This document shows, in pieces, positions 9,935 to 18,436 of a DNA stretch of 64,000 bases. This DNA is from Paracoccus aestuarii (GTDB taxonomy: Bacteria > Pseudomonadota > Alphaproteobacteria > Rhodobacterales > Rhodobacteraceae), in contig NZ_CP067169.1 of NCBI RefSeq assembly GCF_028553885.1, forward strand, positions 2,777,001 through 2,841,000, read 5' to 3'. Both the position numbers and the translations under genes were made by a program. Every line of letters starts with the position of its first letter. Within the stretch, counting starts at the first letter, position 1. Below the pieces are notes generated by a model. It made no database searches. It saw nothing but the letters and a program-made list of their open reading frames with translations, and was not told the origin of the DNA.

Positions 9935-10329
9935 GAGGGCGCCTTCGTCTTGCGGAACACGCCGGTCGCGGTGGCGATCAGCGTGCCGTCCTCATGACGC
10001 AGCGCGCCCTCGATGAACAGGGTGGCGCGGCCGCCGCCGGTCACGCGGCCCCGCGCGGTGATGCGCCCGGGCCGCCCCGGCGCGAGGTAGTTCACCGTCA
10101 GGGACAGCGTCATGAAGGGATGCGTGCCCGAGGGATCGACCGTCAGGCTGCCCGTCGCGCCCATCGCATTGTCCAGAAGCGTGGCGGCGATCCCGCCATG
10201 CAGGATGTCCTGGCGGTTCAGGTGCCGGTCGTCCAGATCCAGGATGCAGGCCGCCCCCGCCGGGTCGGAGACGTCGAGGACATATCCGATCAGGCGCTGC
10301 GTGCCGGTTTTCCCCGTGATCACCGTCAT
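9931..10329 (-). CDS. PaaI-type acyl-CoA thioesterase (hotdog fold)
   Basis: A 132-aa single hotdog domain with the PaaI signature ILHGGIAATLLDNAMG (near residues 42-57); the Gly-Gly and Asp of the active site are present. Such enzymes hydrolyse stalled or toxic acyl-CoA intermediates and recycle CoA. It starts within the last bases of the upstream acyl-CoA dehydrogenase gene and ends within the start of the hydratase gene (ATGA junctions), so it is translated as part of the operon. The R. palustris pim operon is not known to me to contain such a gene, so this may be a local addition. Confidence 0.87.
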   Translation of the reverse strand: MTVITGKTGTQRLIGYVLDVSDPAGAACILDLDDRHLNRQDILHGGIAATLLDNAMGATGSLTVDPSGTHPFMTLSLTVNYLAPGRPGRITARGRVTGGGRATLFIEGALRHEDGTLIATATGVFRKTKAPS

Positions 10330-11315
10330 GCGAAGGCGGGCTCGGCCAGGGCGAACCGTTCCAGGTGGTAATCGGCATCCCCCATCGCCGTGTCCGCGGC
10401 GATCAGGCGGCGGATGATGCCGCCAAGGGCATATTCCTCGGTCATGCCGATGCCGCCATGCAGCTGGACCGATTCCTCGGCCAGCAGGCGCGCGGCGCGG
10501 CCCACCGTGACCTTGCAGGCCTGCAGGTGCCGGTCGCGCAGGGCAGGTTCGGCGTCCAGATGGCCTGAGAGGTTGACGACGGCGGAACGGGCCTGTTCGA
10601 CCTCGACCGCCAGATCGGCCATGCGATGGGCCAGGGCCTGAAAGGCGATCAGCGGCTGGCCGAACTGCTTGCGCTGGCGCAGATAGTCCAGCGTCAGGTC
10701 GAAGGCCGCGGTGATCACGCCCAGCCCATAGGCCGCATGGGCCAGGACCGCGCGGGCCAGAACGCCGTCATGACCCGACAGCGCCCCGAGACGCGTGGCG
10801 GGGGCATCGCACAGGATCAGGTCGCCCCCGGGCTGATCGTCCATCAGCGGATAGGGGCGGAATTCGACGCCCTCCGCATCGCGGTCCACGCGCCACAGCG
10901 CATCGGCGGTGGTGACCAGGAACCCCTGCGCCCCTTCGGCCCCGATAACCATGGTCTTGCGGCCCGTGAGGCACTCGCCCTCGGCGCGCATGGCCACGCC
11001 CCGGTCATGGCGCGTGCCGGGTTCCGCATCGGCGAAGGCCAGCACCGCCGCGTCATGCCCGGCCTGGGCCAGGGCCGCCGCGCCGATCATGGCGGCGACG
11101 GGGGTCGAGGGTGCGCCCGCCCGGCCCAGCTCCTCGAAGATCAGCGCCACGGCGGCGCCCGATCCGTCAAAGCCGCCCTCGGCCTCGGTCAGCAGGGCCT
11201 CGGGGATGCCCAGTTCGGCCAAGGCCGGGGCCAGGCCGTCGCCCGAATGGCGGGCCAGGACGCCGCGCAGGCTGTCCTGCAACATGCGGTGGTCGTCGGA
11301 AAGCTGAAAGTCCAT
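10326..11315 (-). CDS. acyl-CoA dehydrogenase, small-subunit (PimD-like) type
   Basis: A 329-aa flavoprotein that removes alpha-beta hydrogens from an acyl-CoA. The start is placed at MDFQLSDDHRMLQDSLR because it has a purine-rich site and a family-like N-terminus; a start 63 bases upstream would overlap the preceding gene. The C-terminal domain has QLHGGIGMTEEYALG, typical of the divergent partner subunit in heteromeric acyl-CoA dehydrogenases. It is shorter than standard enzymes (about 380 aa). It lies 4 bp downstream of a full-length acyl-CoA dehydrogenase, the same order as pimC-pimD, so the two probably form a heteromer. It overlaps the thioesterase gene by 4 bases. Confidence 0.85.
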   Translation of the reverse strand: MDFQLSDDHRMLQDSLRGVLARHSGDGLAPALAELGIPEALLTEAEGGFDGSGAAVALIFEELGRAGAPSTPVAAMIGAAALAQAGHDAAVLAFADAEPGTRHDRGVAMRAEGECLTGRKTMVIGAEGAQGFLVTTADALWRVDRDAEGVEFRPYPLMDDQPGGDLILCDAPATRLGALSGHDGVLARAVLAHAAYGLGVITAAFDLTLDYLRQRKQFGQPLIAFQALAHRMADLAVEVEQARSAVVNLSGHLDAEPALRDRHLQACKVTVGRAARLLAEESVQLHGGIGMTEEYALGGIIRRLIAADTAMGDADYHLERFALAEPAFA

Positions 11316-11319
11316 GCGC

Positions 11320-12501
11320 TTACCCCTTTGCCATGGCGCCAGCGATGATGCTGCGCTGGATCTCGTTCGAGCCGCCATAGATCGACAGCTTGCGGTTGTT
11401 CAGCCAGGTCGCCGTGGCGGCGAGAGCCTCGTCGGCATCCTCGGGGCCCTCGTTGCCCCCCTGCGGCAGGGCCATTGCCTGGCCGCCATAGGCGCGCCGC
11501 GTCAGCGCATCCAGACGCTGGCGGATCTGGGTGCCCTTGATCTTGAGCATCGAGCTTTCTATCCCCGGCGCCTGCCCCTGGGCCGCGGCCGAAAGCATCC
11601 GCAGGTTGGTGGTGGACATGGCCATCAGCTCGATCTCGACCGATGCCATATCGGCGGCGAAGGCCGGGTCCTCGGACAGGGGCTTGCCGCGATGGATCTG
11701 GGCGCGGGCCACGCGTTTGAGGTTGTCCAGTGCGGCGGTGGCAAAGCCCACGCCCGCGATATTCGTGCGCTCATGCGTCAGCAGGTATTTGGCATAGGTC
11801 CAGCCCTCGTTTTCGGTGCCGACCAGATTGGCGGCAGGGACGCGGACATTGTCGAACCAGACCTCGTTCACCTCGGCCGCGCCGTCCAGCAGGACGATGG
11901 GGCGCACGGTGACGCCCGGCGTTTCCATGTCGATCAGCAGAAAGCTGATGCCCTCCTGCTTCTTTCCCTCGGTCGAGGTGCGCACCAGGCAGAAGATCAT
12001 GTTGGCGTGCTGGCCGAGCGTGGTCCAGGTCTTCTGGCCGTTGACGACATAATGGTCGCCATCGCGCCGCGCCTCGCAGCGCAGGCCGGCCAGGTCCGAC
12101 CCGGCGCCGGGTTCGGAATAGCCTTGGCACCACCAGTCGTCGCCGTTCAGGATGCGGGGCAGCCAGTGATCCTGCTGTTCCTTGGACCCGAATTTCTGCA
12201 GGACCGGCCCCAGCATGGCGATGCCGAAGGGCACGATGCGCGGCGCATGGGCGCGTGCCGATTCCTCCTCGAAGATGTGACGCTGGATGGCGGTCCAGCC
12301 CGCGCCGCCGAATTCCTTGGGCCAGTTCCCGGCCAGCCAGCCGCGCGATTGGAGTTTCGCGTGCCAGCCCTCCATCTCGGCCTTGGTCAGGTCGTGATGC
12401 AGGCGCACCTTGCGGGCCAGCGCGGGGTCCAGCTCGGCCTTCAGGAAGGCGCGGATCTCGTCGCGGAAGGCGGTTTCCTCGGGGGTGAAGCTCATATCCA
12501 T
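11320..12501 (-). CDS. acyl-CoA dehydrogenase, large-subunit (PimC-like) type
   Basis: The protein has 393 aa, with the start at [17 protein letters not shown], whose ATG overlaps the thiolase stop by one base. FAD- and substrate-binding segments are visible: [17 protein letters not shown] (near residue 130), the beta domain around VNGQKTWTT, and the C-terminal IYGGSNEIQRSIIAG. The position that carries the catalytic Glu in medium-chain enzymes (Y-E-G-T) is Gly here (Y-G-G-S), so the base must come from elsewhere, as in long-chain or isovaleryl-type enzymes, or from the partner. Annotated relatives are called pimeloyl-CoA dehydrogenase large subunit. It provides the first oxidation step in this operon. 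Confidence 0.87.
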   Translation of the reverse strand: MDMSFTPEETAFRDEIRAFLKAELDPALARKVRLHHDLTKAEMEGWHAKLQSRGWLAGNWPKEFGGAGWTAIQRHIFEEESARAHAPRIVPFGIAMLGPVLQKFGSKEQQDHWLPRILNGDDWWCQGYSEPGAGSDLAGLRCEARRDGDHYVVNGQKTWTTLGQHANMIFCLVRTSTEGKKQEGISFLLIDMETPGVTVRPIVLLDGAAEVNEVWFDNVRVPAANLVGTENEGWTYAKYLLTHERTNIAGVGFATAALDNLKRVARAQIHRGKPLSEDPAFAADMASVEIELMAMSTTNLRMLSAAAQGQAPGIESSMLKIKGTQIRQRLDALTRRAYGGQAMALPQGGNEGPEDADEALAATATWLNNRKLSIYGGSNEIQRSIIAGAMAKG

Positions 12502-13676
12502 CAGAAGATCTCCAGAAGTCCGGCGGCGCCTTGGCCACCGCCCACGCACATGGTCACGACGCCCCATTTGGCGCCCCGGCGGCGGCCTTCGCGCAGGATG
12601 TGGCCCGCGGTGCGCGCGCCCGTCATGCCGAAGGGATGCCCGACCGAAATCGCGCCGCCATTCACGTTGTATTTTGCCGGATCGATGCCCAGTTCGTCGC
12701 GGCAATAGAGGCACTGGCTGGCAAAGGCCTCGTTCAGCTCCCACAGGTCGATGTCGTCGACCGACAACCCGTTGCGTTCCAGCAGGCGGGGGATGGCGAA
12801 GACCGGGCCGATGCCCATCTCGTCCGGTGCGCAGCCCGCCACCGCATAGCCGCGAAAGGCACCGAGCGGTTCCAGGTTCAGCGATGCGGCCAGATCGGCC
12901 TCCATCACCAGCAGCGCCGCGGCCCCGTCCGACAGCTGCGAGGCATTGCCCGCGGTCACGAACTGGCCCTCGCCGCGCACGGGTTCCAGCTTGGCCAGCG
13001 CGTCCAGCGTGGTGCCGGGGCGGTTGCCCTCGTCGGCGGTGATGGTGGTTTCCTGTTCACGGGTCTCGCCGGTGGCCTTGTCGGTGACGGACATGGTGAC
13101 GGTCATCGGGATGATCTCATCCTCGAAGATCCCGGCCTTTTGCGCCGCGGCGGTGCGGGCTTGGGATTCGACGGCATAGGCGTCCTGCGCCTCGCGGGTG
13201 ACGCCATAGCGGCGGGCGACATTATCGGCGGTCTCGATCATGGTCACATAAAGATCGGGGCGGTTCGCCTCGATCCAGGCCTCGCGCGAATGGCGCACGG
13301 GCGGCTGGATCAGCGAGATGCTCTCGACGCCACCCACCAGTACGGCGCGCGCGCCCTCATGCGCGACCATCTGCGCGCCTTGGGCCAGCGCCTGCAGGCC
13401 CGATGCGCAGAAGCGGTTGACCGTGGCGCCCGCAATGCTGTCGGGCAGACCCGCGCGGATCACGGCCTGACGGGCGATATTGCCGCCGGTGACATATTCG
13501 GGATAACCGCAGCCCCAGAGACTGTCCTCGATCAGCGCGGGGTCGATGCCGGCGCGGTCGACGACGGCGCGGGCCACGGCGCCTGCCATCACGGCGCCGT
13601 GCGTCTGGTTGAAGGCGCCACGCTTGGCGCGGCCGATCCCGGTGCGGGCGGTGGACACGATGACGGGCTGTTTCAT
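12501..13676 (-). CDS. acetyl-CoA C-acyltransferase (thiolase)
   Basis: A 391-aa thiolase that cleaves a 3-ketoacyl-CoA to acetyl-CoA and a shortened acyl-CoA. The nucleophilic cysteine is Cys90 in [12 protein letters not shown]. The His of [11 protein letters not shown] and the second Cys in [10 protein letters not shown] complete the active site. The start is [20 protein letters not shown], the family N-terminus. Its start overlaps the hydratase/dehydrogenase stop by 4 bases, and its stop overlaps the acyl-CoA dehydrogenase start by one base. By position it corresponds to PimB. Degradative direction is inferred from the operon. Confidence 0.92.
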   Translation of the reverse strand: MKQPVIVSTARTGIGRAKRGAFNQTHGAVMAGAVARAVVDRAGIDPALIEDSLWGCGYPEYVTGGNIARQAVIRAGLPDSIAGATVNRFCASGLQALAQGAQMVAHEGARAVLVGGVESISLIQPPVRHSREAWIEANRPDLYVTMIETADNVARRYGVTREAQDAYAVESQARTAAAQKAGIFEDEIIPMTVTMSVTDKATGETREQETTITADEGNRPGTTLDALAKLEPVRGEGQFVTAGNASQLSDGAAALLVMEADLAASLNLEPLGAFRGYAVAGCAPDEMGIGPVFAIPRLLERNGLSVDDIDLWELNEAFASQCLYCRDELGIDPAKYNVNGGAISVGHPFGMTGARTAGHILREGRRRGAKWGVVTMCVGGGQGAAGLLEIF

Positions 13677-15757
13677 GACTGCGATTCCTTGTTCAGGTCG
13701 GCGAAGCGGCGGCCCTCGGCCACCAGCCGTTCCAGCAGCGGCGCGGGCTGCCAGTAATGGTCGTCGGTTTCGGCGAAACGCCGGATGTCGGACAGGATGC
13801 GGTCGAGGCCATGCGCGTCCGCCCAATGCATCGGCCCGCCGCGCCAGCGCGGAAAGCCGTAGCCATTCAGCATGACCACATCGACATCCAGGGGCCGGGC
13901 GGCGGTGCCGTCCTCGACCACGCGGGCGGCTTCGTTCACCATGGCGGCCATGGTGCGGGCGACGATCTCCTCGTCGTCGAAGGCGCGGGGCGTCAGCCCC
14001 AGATCGGCGCGCACCCGGTCCAGCAGCGCGGGCAGGTCCGGGTTGGGCTGCGGCTTGCCCTCACCATAGACATAGAAGCCCCGGCCCGTCTTGCGACCCA
14101 GATCGCCTTGTTCATAGAGCCGGTCGGCAAAGACCGGCACGCGGTCGCGCGGGTGGCGGTCAGCGGCCTTGCGCTGGCGGGTCATGGCGCCGATGTCCAG
14201 CCCGGCCAGATCGCTGACCGCGTAGGGGCCCATGGCAAAGCCGAAATCCGCAAGCGCGCGGTCGATCTGCTGGGGCGCGGCCCCGTCCAGCACCATCGCA
14301 TCCACCGCCGCGCGGTAATGCGACAGGATGCGGTTGCCGATGAAGCCGTCGCAGACCCCCGCCCGCACGGCGATCTTCTTCAGCCGCTTGGCCAGCGCGA
14401 ACCCCGTCGCCACGACCTGTGGGTCGGTGCGATCGGCGACCACGACCTCCAAGAGGCGCATGACATGGGCGGGCGAGAAGAAATGCAGCCCGATCACATC
14501 GCCCGGCCGGCCGGTCGCATCCGCGATCCGGTTCACGTCCAGATAGGAGGTGTTGGTGGCCAGCACCGCGCCCGGCTTGGCCACCCGGTCCAGCTGGGCA
14601 AAGACCTGCTCCTTGACCTCCATCGATTCGAAGACCGCCTCGATGATCAGATCGGCCTGCGCGAGGCCCGCATAGTCCGTGCCGGTCGTCAGGCGGTCGG
14701 ACAGGGCGCTGTCGCGGGCCTCCGGCTTCAGCTTGCCGCGCTTGACCGCGCCCTCCAGCATCCCCGCGATGGTGTCGCGGGCGCGGGCGGCGGCGGCATC
14801 GTCGCGTTCGATCAGCGTGACCTGCTGACCCGCCAGCAGGCAGGCGGTGGCGATCCCCGCCCCCATCGTGCCGCCGCCGATCACCCCGATCCGTTCCAGA
14901 TCGCGCGGCGCGACGCCCTTGATCGCGGGCAGGTTGCCGACCGCGCGTTCGGCGAAGAAGGCATGGATCAGCGCCGCGCGCTGCGGGCTGTCCATCAGCG
15001 CCAGGAAGGCCGCGCGCTCCATCGCCATGCCTTGGTCAAAGGGAACGGCCAGACTGTCGGTGACCACGTCGATGGCCGTGCCCTCGCCGATCCGGCCGGG
15101 CAGCCTGCGCGCGACCGCGGCGCGCAGGGCGGCGACCGCATCGGGCTGGTCACCGGGCGCGGGCAGGTCGCGGGTGCGGCGCGGGGCTTGGCCCGCCAGG
15201 CTGCGGGCCAAGGCCATGGCATCGGCGGTCAAATCGCCGGTCGCCAACGCGTCGATCAGGCCCAGATCCAGCGCCTCCGCGGCGGGGATCTGGCGGGCCG
15301 AGGTGATCGCCTCCAGCGCGGGCATCAGCCCGATCAGCCGCGGCAGGCGCTGCGTGCCGCCCGCGCCGGGCAGCAGGCCCAAGGTCACCTCGGGCAGGCC
15401 CATCCGGGCGCCGGGGGCGCCGATGCGGGCATGGCAGCCCATCGCCAGCTCCAACCCGCCGCCGAGCGCGGTGCCATGGATCGCGGCCACGACCGGCTTG
15501 TCTAGCGATTCGATCGCGGTGATCACGTCGGGCAGGAAGGGCTCGCGCGGGGGTTTGCCGAATTCGGTGATGTCGGCCCCCGCGACCCAGGTGCGGCCCG
15601 CGCAGATCATCACGGCGGCCTCGGCCGCGTCATCGGCGGCGAAATCGCGCGCGGCCAGCATCAGGCCCGCGCGCACCGCCTGTCCGGTCGCGTTCACGGG
15701 GGGGTTGTCGATGGTGATGACGCCGATGGCGCCGTCGCGCCGATAGGTGACGGGCAT
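13673..15757 (-). CDS. enoyl-CoA hydratase / 3-hydroxyacyl-CoA dehydrogenase fusion (FadJ/PimF-like)
   Basis: A 694-aa bifunctional enzyme. The N-terminal crotonase domain (about 1-190) has IHGTALGGGLELAMGCHARI and MGLPEVTLGLLPGAGGTQRL with both catalytic glutamates. The central Rossmann domain (about 290-470) has IGGGTMGAGIATACLLAGQQ and the NTSYLDVNRIA and HFFSPAHVM motifs of NAD-dependent hydroxyacyl-CoA dehydrogenases, and C-terminal helical domains follow. It performs hydration and the second oxidation of beta-oxidation. Length is in line with FadJ/PimF proteins. It follows iclR by 11 bp and overlaps the thiolase gene by 4 bases. Confidence 0.93.
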   Translation of the reverse strand: MPVTYRRDGAIGVITIDNPPVNATGQAVRAGLMLAARDFAADDAAEAAVMICAGRTWVAGADITEFGKPPREPFLPDVITAIESLDKPVVAAIHGTALGGGLELAMGCHARIGAPGARMGLPEVTLGLLPGAGGTQRLPRLIGLMPALEAITSARQIPAAEALDLGLIDALATGDLTADAMALARSLAGQAPRRTRDLPAPGDQPDAVAALRAAVARRLPGRIGEGTAIDVVTDSLAVPFDQGMAMERAAFLALMDSPQRAALIHAFFAERAVGNLPAIKGVAPRDLERIGVIGGGTMGAGIATACLLAGQQVTLIERDDAAAARARDTIAGMLEGAVKRGKLKPEARDSALSDRLTTGTDYAGLAQADLIIEAVFESMEVKEQVFAQLDRVAKPGAVLATNTSYLDVNRIADATGRPGDVIGLHFFSPAHVMRLLEVVVADRTDPQVVATGFALAKRLKKIAVRAGVCDGFIGNRILSHYRAAVDAMVLDGAAPQQIDRALADFGFAMGPYAVSDLAGLDIGAMTRQRKAADRHPRDRVPVFADRLYEQGDLGRKTGRGFYVYGEGKPQPNPDLPALLDRVRADLGLTPRAFDDEEIVARTMAAMVNEAARVVEDGTAARPLDVDVVMLNGYGFPRWRGGPMHWADAHGLDRILSDIRRFAETDDHYWQPAPLLERLVAEGRRFADLNKESQS

Positions 15758-15768
15758 GGTGGCCTCCT

Positions 15769-16599
15769 TCAGTCGTTCGGGCTGGCGGGCCAGGCGGGGC
15801 GGGCATCCGCCCCGACCAGCTGTTGCAGGCGGCGTACGCTGTCGCGCAGCAGCGGGCCGACCTCGTCATGGATGCGGGCCTCGGGCAGGACATCGTCCAG
15901 CGCCCCGCAGGAAAACGCGACCGGCCCGGCCAGCCGCGCCGACCGGAACGGCACCGACACGGCCGAGATGTGGCGCGTGTGGCGCAGTTCGTTGCGCACC
16001 AGCGCATAGCCTTGCGCGATCAGCTGATCGCGCGCCTCCAGCCGCAGCGCGTCCAGGGGGCGGCCGTCCAGCGCCGGGTCGGGATGGTCGGCCATCAGGC
16101 AGGCCAGCTCCTCGGTGGTGGATGCGCCCAGCACCGCCATCCCCGAGGACGATCCGCCGATGGGCAGGCGGTGCCCCACATCCAGCCAGATCGAGGCCGC
16201 CCGCTGCGGCCGCCAGGTGCGCATCAAGGCCACCTTGTCGCGGTCGCGCACGGCGAACAGGACCAGCGTGCCGGTCTGGTCGGCCAAGGCCTGCATCATC
16301 CCCTGGGCCGGGTCCAGGAAGGACAGCGACGCCGCCGCCACATGGCCCATCGCCAGCAGGGTCGGCCCCGGGCGATAGCGGTCGTTGCGCTGCGGCTGCG
16401 TCAGATATCCCAGGCAGCCCAGGGTGAAGGTCAGCCGCGACACGGTGGATTTCGGCAGACCCGTCCGCTCGGCGATCTGGGCGTTGCTCAGCCCGTCATC
16501 ATCGGTGCGGAAGGCCCGCAGGACCGACAGGCCCCGCGCCAGCGTGGTGGCGAAGTTGCGGTCATCCTCGTAATCGGGGCGCGCCTCGGGCGGGGTCAT
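15769..16599 (-). CDS. IclR family transcriptional regulator
   Basis: The protein has 276 aa from MTPPEARPDYEDDRNFATTL. The N-terminal winged helix-turn-helix (about 18-80) has GLSVLRAFRTDDDGLSNAQ and TGLPKSTVSRLTFTLGCLGY. The C-terminal effector domain (about 95-260) ends with the SVPFRSARLAGPVAFSC segment typical of IclR/PcaR-type proteins. Such regulators sense aromatic or small-carboxylate metabolites. It lies inside the operon it probably controls: its start overlaps the dctM stop by one base and 11 bp separate it from the catabolic genes, so autoregulation is likely. Target and effector are inferred, not shown. Confidence 0.9.
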   Translation of the reverse strand: MTPPEARPDYEDDRNFATTLARGLSVLRAFRTDDDGLSNAQIAERTGLPKSTVSRLTFTLGCLGYLTQPQRNDRYRPGPTLLAMGHVAAASLSFLDPAQGMMQALADQTGTLVLFAVRDRDKVALMRTWRPQRAASIWLDVGHRLPIGGSSSGMAVLGASTTEELACLMADHPDPALDGRPLDALRLEARDQLIAQGYALVRNELRHTRHISAVSVPFRSARLAGPVAFSCGALDDVLPEARIHDEVGPLLRDSVRRLQQLVGADARPAWPASPND

Positions 16600-17927
16600 C
16601 ACCAGCCCCCCGGTATCAGCAGCGAGATCACCGGGAACAGGATCAACAGCAGCAGCACGAAGGCATCCACCACCAGGAACCGCCCCACGCCGGAAAAGAT
16701 CTTGTCGATGCTGACATTCTTGACGACGTTGCTGACGACGAAGACGTTCAGCCCCACCGGCGGCGTGATCAGCCCGATCTCCAGCAGCTTGACGACGATG
16801 ACGCCGAACCAGATCAGGTTCAGGCCATAGCCCTCGACCAGCGGCACCATGAAGGGCAGCGTCAGCACCATGATCCCAATCGGGTCCAGGAACATGCCCA
16901 GCACGATATAGATGATGACGACGAACAGCATCAGCAGCGCGAAGGACATCTGCGCATCCGACACCCAGCCCACGACCGCGCCCGCGACCCCGGTCAGCGC
17001 GACGAAGCTGACGAAGATCTTGGCCGCCCCCGCGATCAGGAAGATCGCCGCGGTCTGGCCCAGGCTTTCGCGGATCGCGCGCCACAGCACCTCCAGCGTC
17101 AGGCGGCGCTGCGCAAAGCCGATGGCCACGGTCAGCACCACGCTGACGGCGGCGGCCTCGGTCGCGGTGAAGATGCCGCCATAGATGCCGCCGATGATGA
17201 CCACGAAGAGCAGCAGCGCCGGCCAGGCGGCAATGGCGGCCTGGCGCCGGCTGGACCCGTCGGCCTCGCCACGCGGCGCCGCGGCCGGGTTGCGCCCGAC
17301 CCACCATGCGATGACCAGCAGCATCCCCACCAGCGACAGCAGCCCCGGCAGGATCCCCGCCAGAAACAGCCGCGCGATCGAGGTCTCGGTGAAGATGCCA
17401 TAGAGGATGAACAGCACCGAGGGCGGGATCAGCGCGCCGAGCGTGCCGCCCACCGCCACCGAGGAGGTCGCCAGCCGCGGATCGTAGCCCATGCGCAGCA
17501 TCTCGGGCACGCAGATCCGGCCCATGGTCGAAGCGCAGGCGATCGACGAGCCGGAAATGGCCGAGAACCCGCCGCAGCCCAGCACCGATGCCATCGCAAC
17601 CCCGCCCGGCAGCGGCCGCAGCCAGACCGCCGCCGCGTCATAGATGCGCGTGGTGATGCCGGCATAGAAGGCGATGTTGCCCAAGGCCACGAACAGCGGC
17701 ACCATCGACAGGTCGTAGGAATGGACCAGGTCGAAGAAGTTCGAGAACAGGACCGAGCTGGTCGGGTTGATCGCGCGATCGGGCATGAAGCTGCCCGTGC
17801 GGGTGGCATAGACCAGGAAGGTCCCCACCGTCGCCACGCCCGCCAGCGCGAACGCGATGGGCACGCGCAGCGCCAGCAGGATCAGGACCGCGGCCATGGC
17901 GGTCATGCCGATCGTCATCGGGTCCAT
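16599..17927 (-). CDS. dctM: TRAP transporter large permease (DctM)
   Basis: A 442-aa polytopic inner-membrane protein with about a dozen hydrophobic segments; it starts MDPMTIGMTAMAAVLILLAL. Conserved DctM features include CGGFSAISGSSIACASTMG (near 140), the segment LGALIPPSVLFILYG, and GLITPPVGLNVFV near the C-terminus. It forms the Na+- or H+-coupled carboxylate channel with DctQ and the periplasmic receptor. The start ATG overlaps the dctQ stop (TGATG), and its stop overlaps the iclR start. A longer in-frame opening upstream lies within dctQ and is not used. Confidence 0.94.
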   Translation of the reverse strand: MDPMTIGMTAMAAVLILLALRVPIAFALAGVATVGTFLVYATRTGSFMPDRAINPTSSVLFSNFFDLVHSYDLSMVPLFVALGNIAFYAGITTRIYDAAAVWLRPLPGGVAMASVLGCGGFSAISGSSIACASTMGRICVPEMLRMGYDPRLATSSVAVGGTLGALIPPSVLFILYGIFTETSIARLFLAGILPGLLSLVGMLLVIAWWVGRNPAAAPRGEADGSSRRQAAIAAWPALLLFVVIIGGIYGGIFTATEAAAVSVVLTVAIGFAQRRLTLEVLWRAIRESLGQTAAIFLIAGAAKIFVSFVALTGVAGAVVGWVSDAQMSFALLMLFVVIIYIVLGMFLDPIGIMVLTLPFMVPLVEGYGLNLIWFGVIVVKLLEIGLITPPVGLNVFVVSNVVKNVSIDKIFSGVGRFLVVDAFVLLLLILFPVISLLIPGGW

Positions 17928-18433
17928 CAGTTCACCTCGTTTCCATCGGCGTCGCGGATCACGTCGCCGCGCCGGATCTGGGCCAGATCGCCCACCAGCA
18001 TCACGGCCATGCGGACCCACATCAGCGCCAGCCCCGCCATGAACAGCGCGATGCCCGGCCAGCGCAGCAGGTTCAGGTCGCCATAGTAGAACTCGCCCGA
18101 CCCATAGGTCCGGGCGGTGACCCGCCATGCCGCATAGATCAGCGGGATCAGCGCCAGCAGGCCGATGACATGGCCCAGCACGATCAGCCGGGCGCGCAGC
18201 CCGGGCGGCATGCGGTCGCTGAAGAAGGTTACCGCGACATGGCCCCGCGCCGCGGTGGCCGCGGCAAGGGGCAGGATGATCGCCGCGACCATCAGCTCGC
18301 GGACCAGGATGATGGCGTCGGGCACGCTGGTCCCGAACACCGCCCGCGCGACGACATTGGCGAAGATGACGACGCAAAGCGCCACCAGCGCCAGCACCGC
18401 GACATCCAGAAGGGTCCGCTCGATCAGGCGCAT
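17927..18433 (-). CDS. dctQ: TRAP transporter small permease (DctQ)
   Basis: A 168-aa protein with four hydrophobic segments: residues about 10-32, 44-62, 85-105 and 125-147. RELMVAAIILPLAAATAARGH matches the conserved central DctQ motif in register with E-x-x-x followed by a G-H pair. DctQ is the essential small membrane partner of DctM. It lies 3 bp after dctP and overlaps dctM by one base. Confidence 0.92.
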   Translation of the reverse strand: MRLIERTLLDVAVLALVALCVVIFANVVARAVFGTSVPDAIILVRELMVAAIILPLAAATAARGHVAVTFFSDRMPPGLRARLIVLGHVIGLLALIPLIYAAWRVTARTYGSGEFYYGDLNLLRWPGIALFMAGLALMWVRMAVMLVGDLAQIRRGDVIRDADGNEVN

Positions 18434-18436
18434 GGC

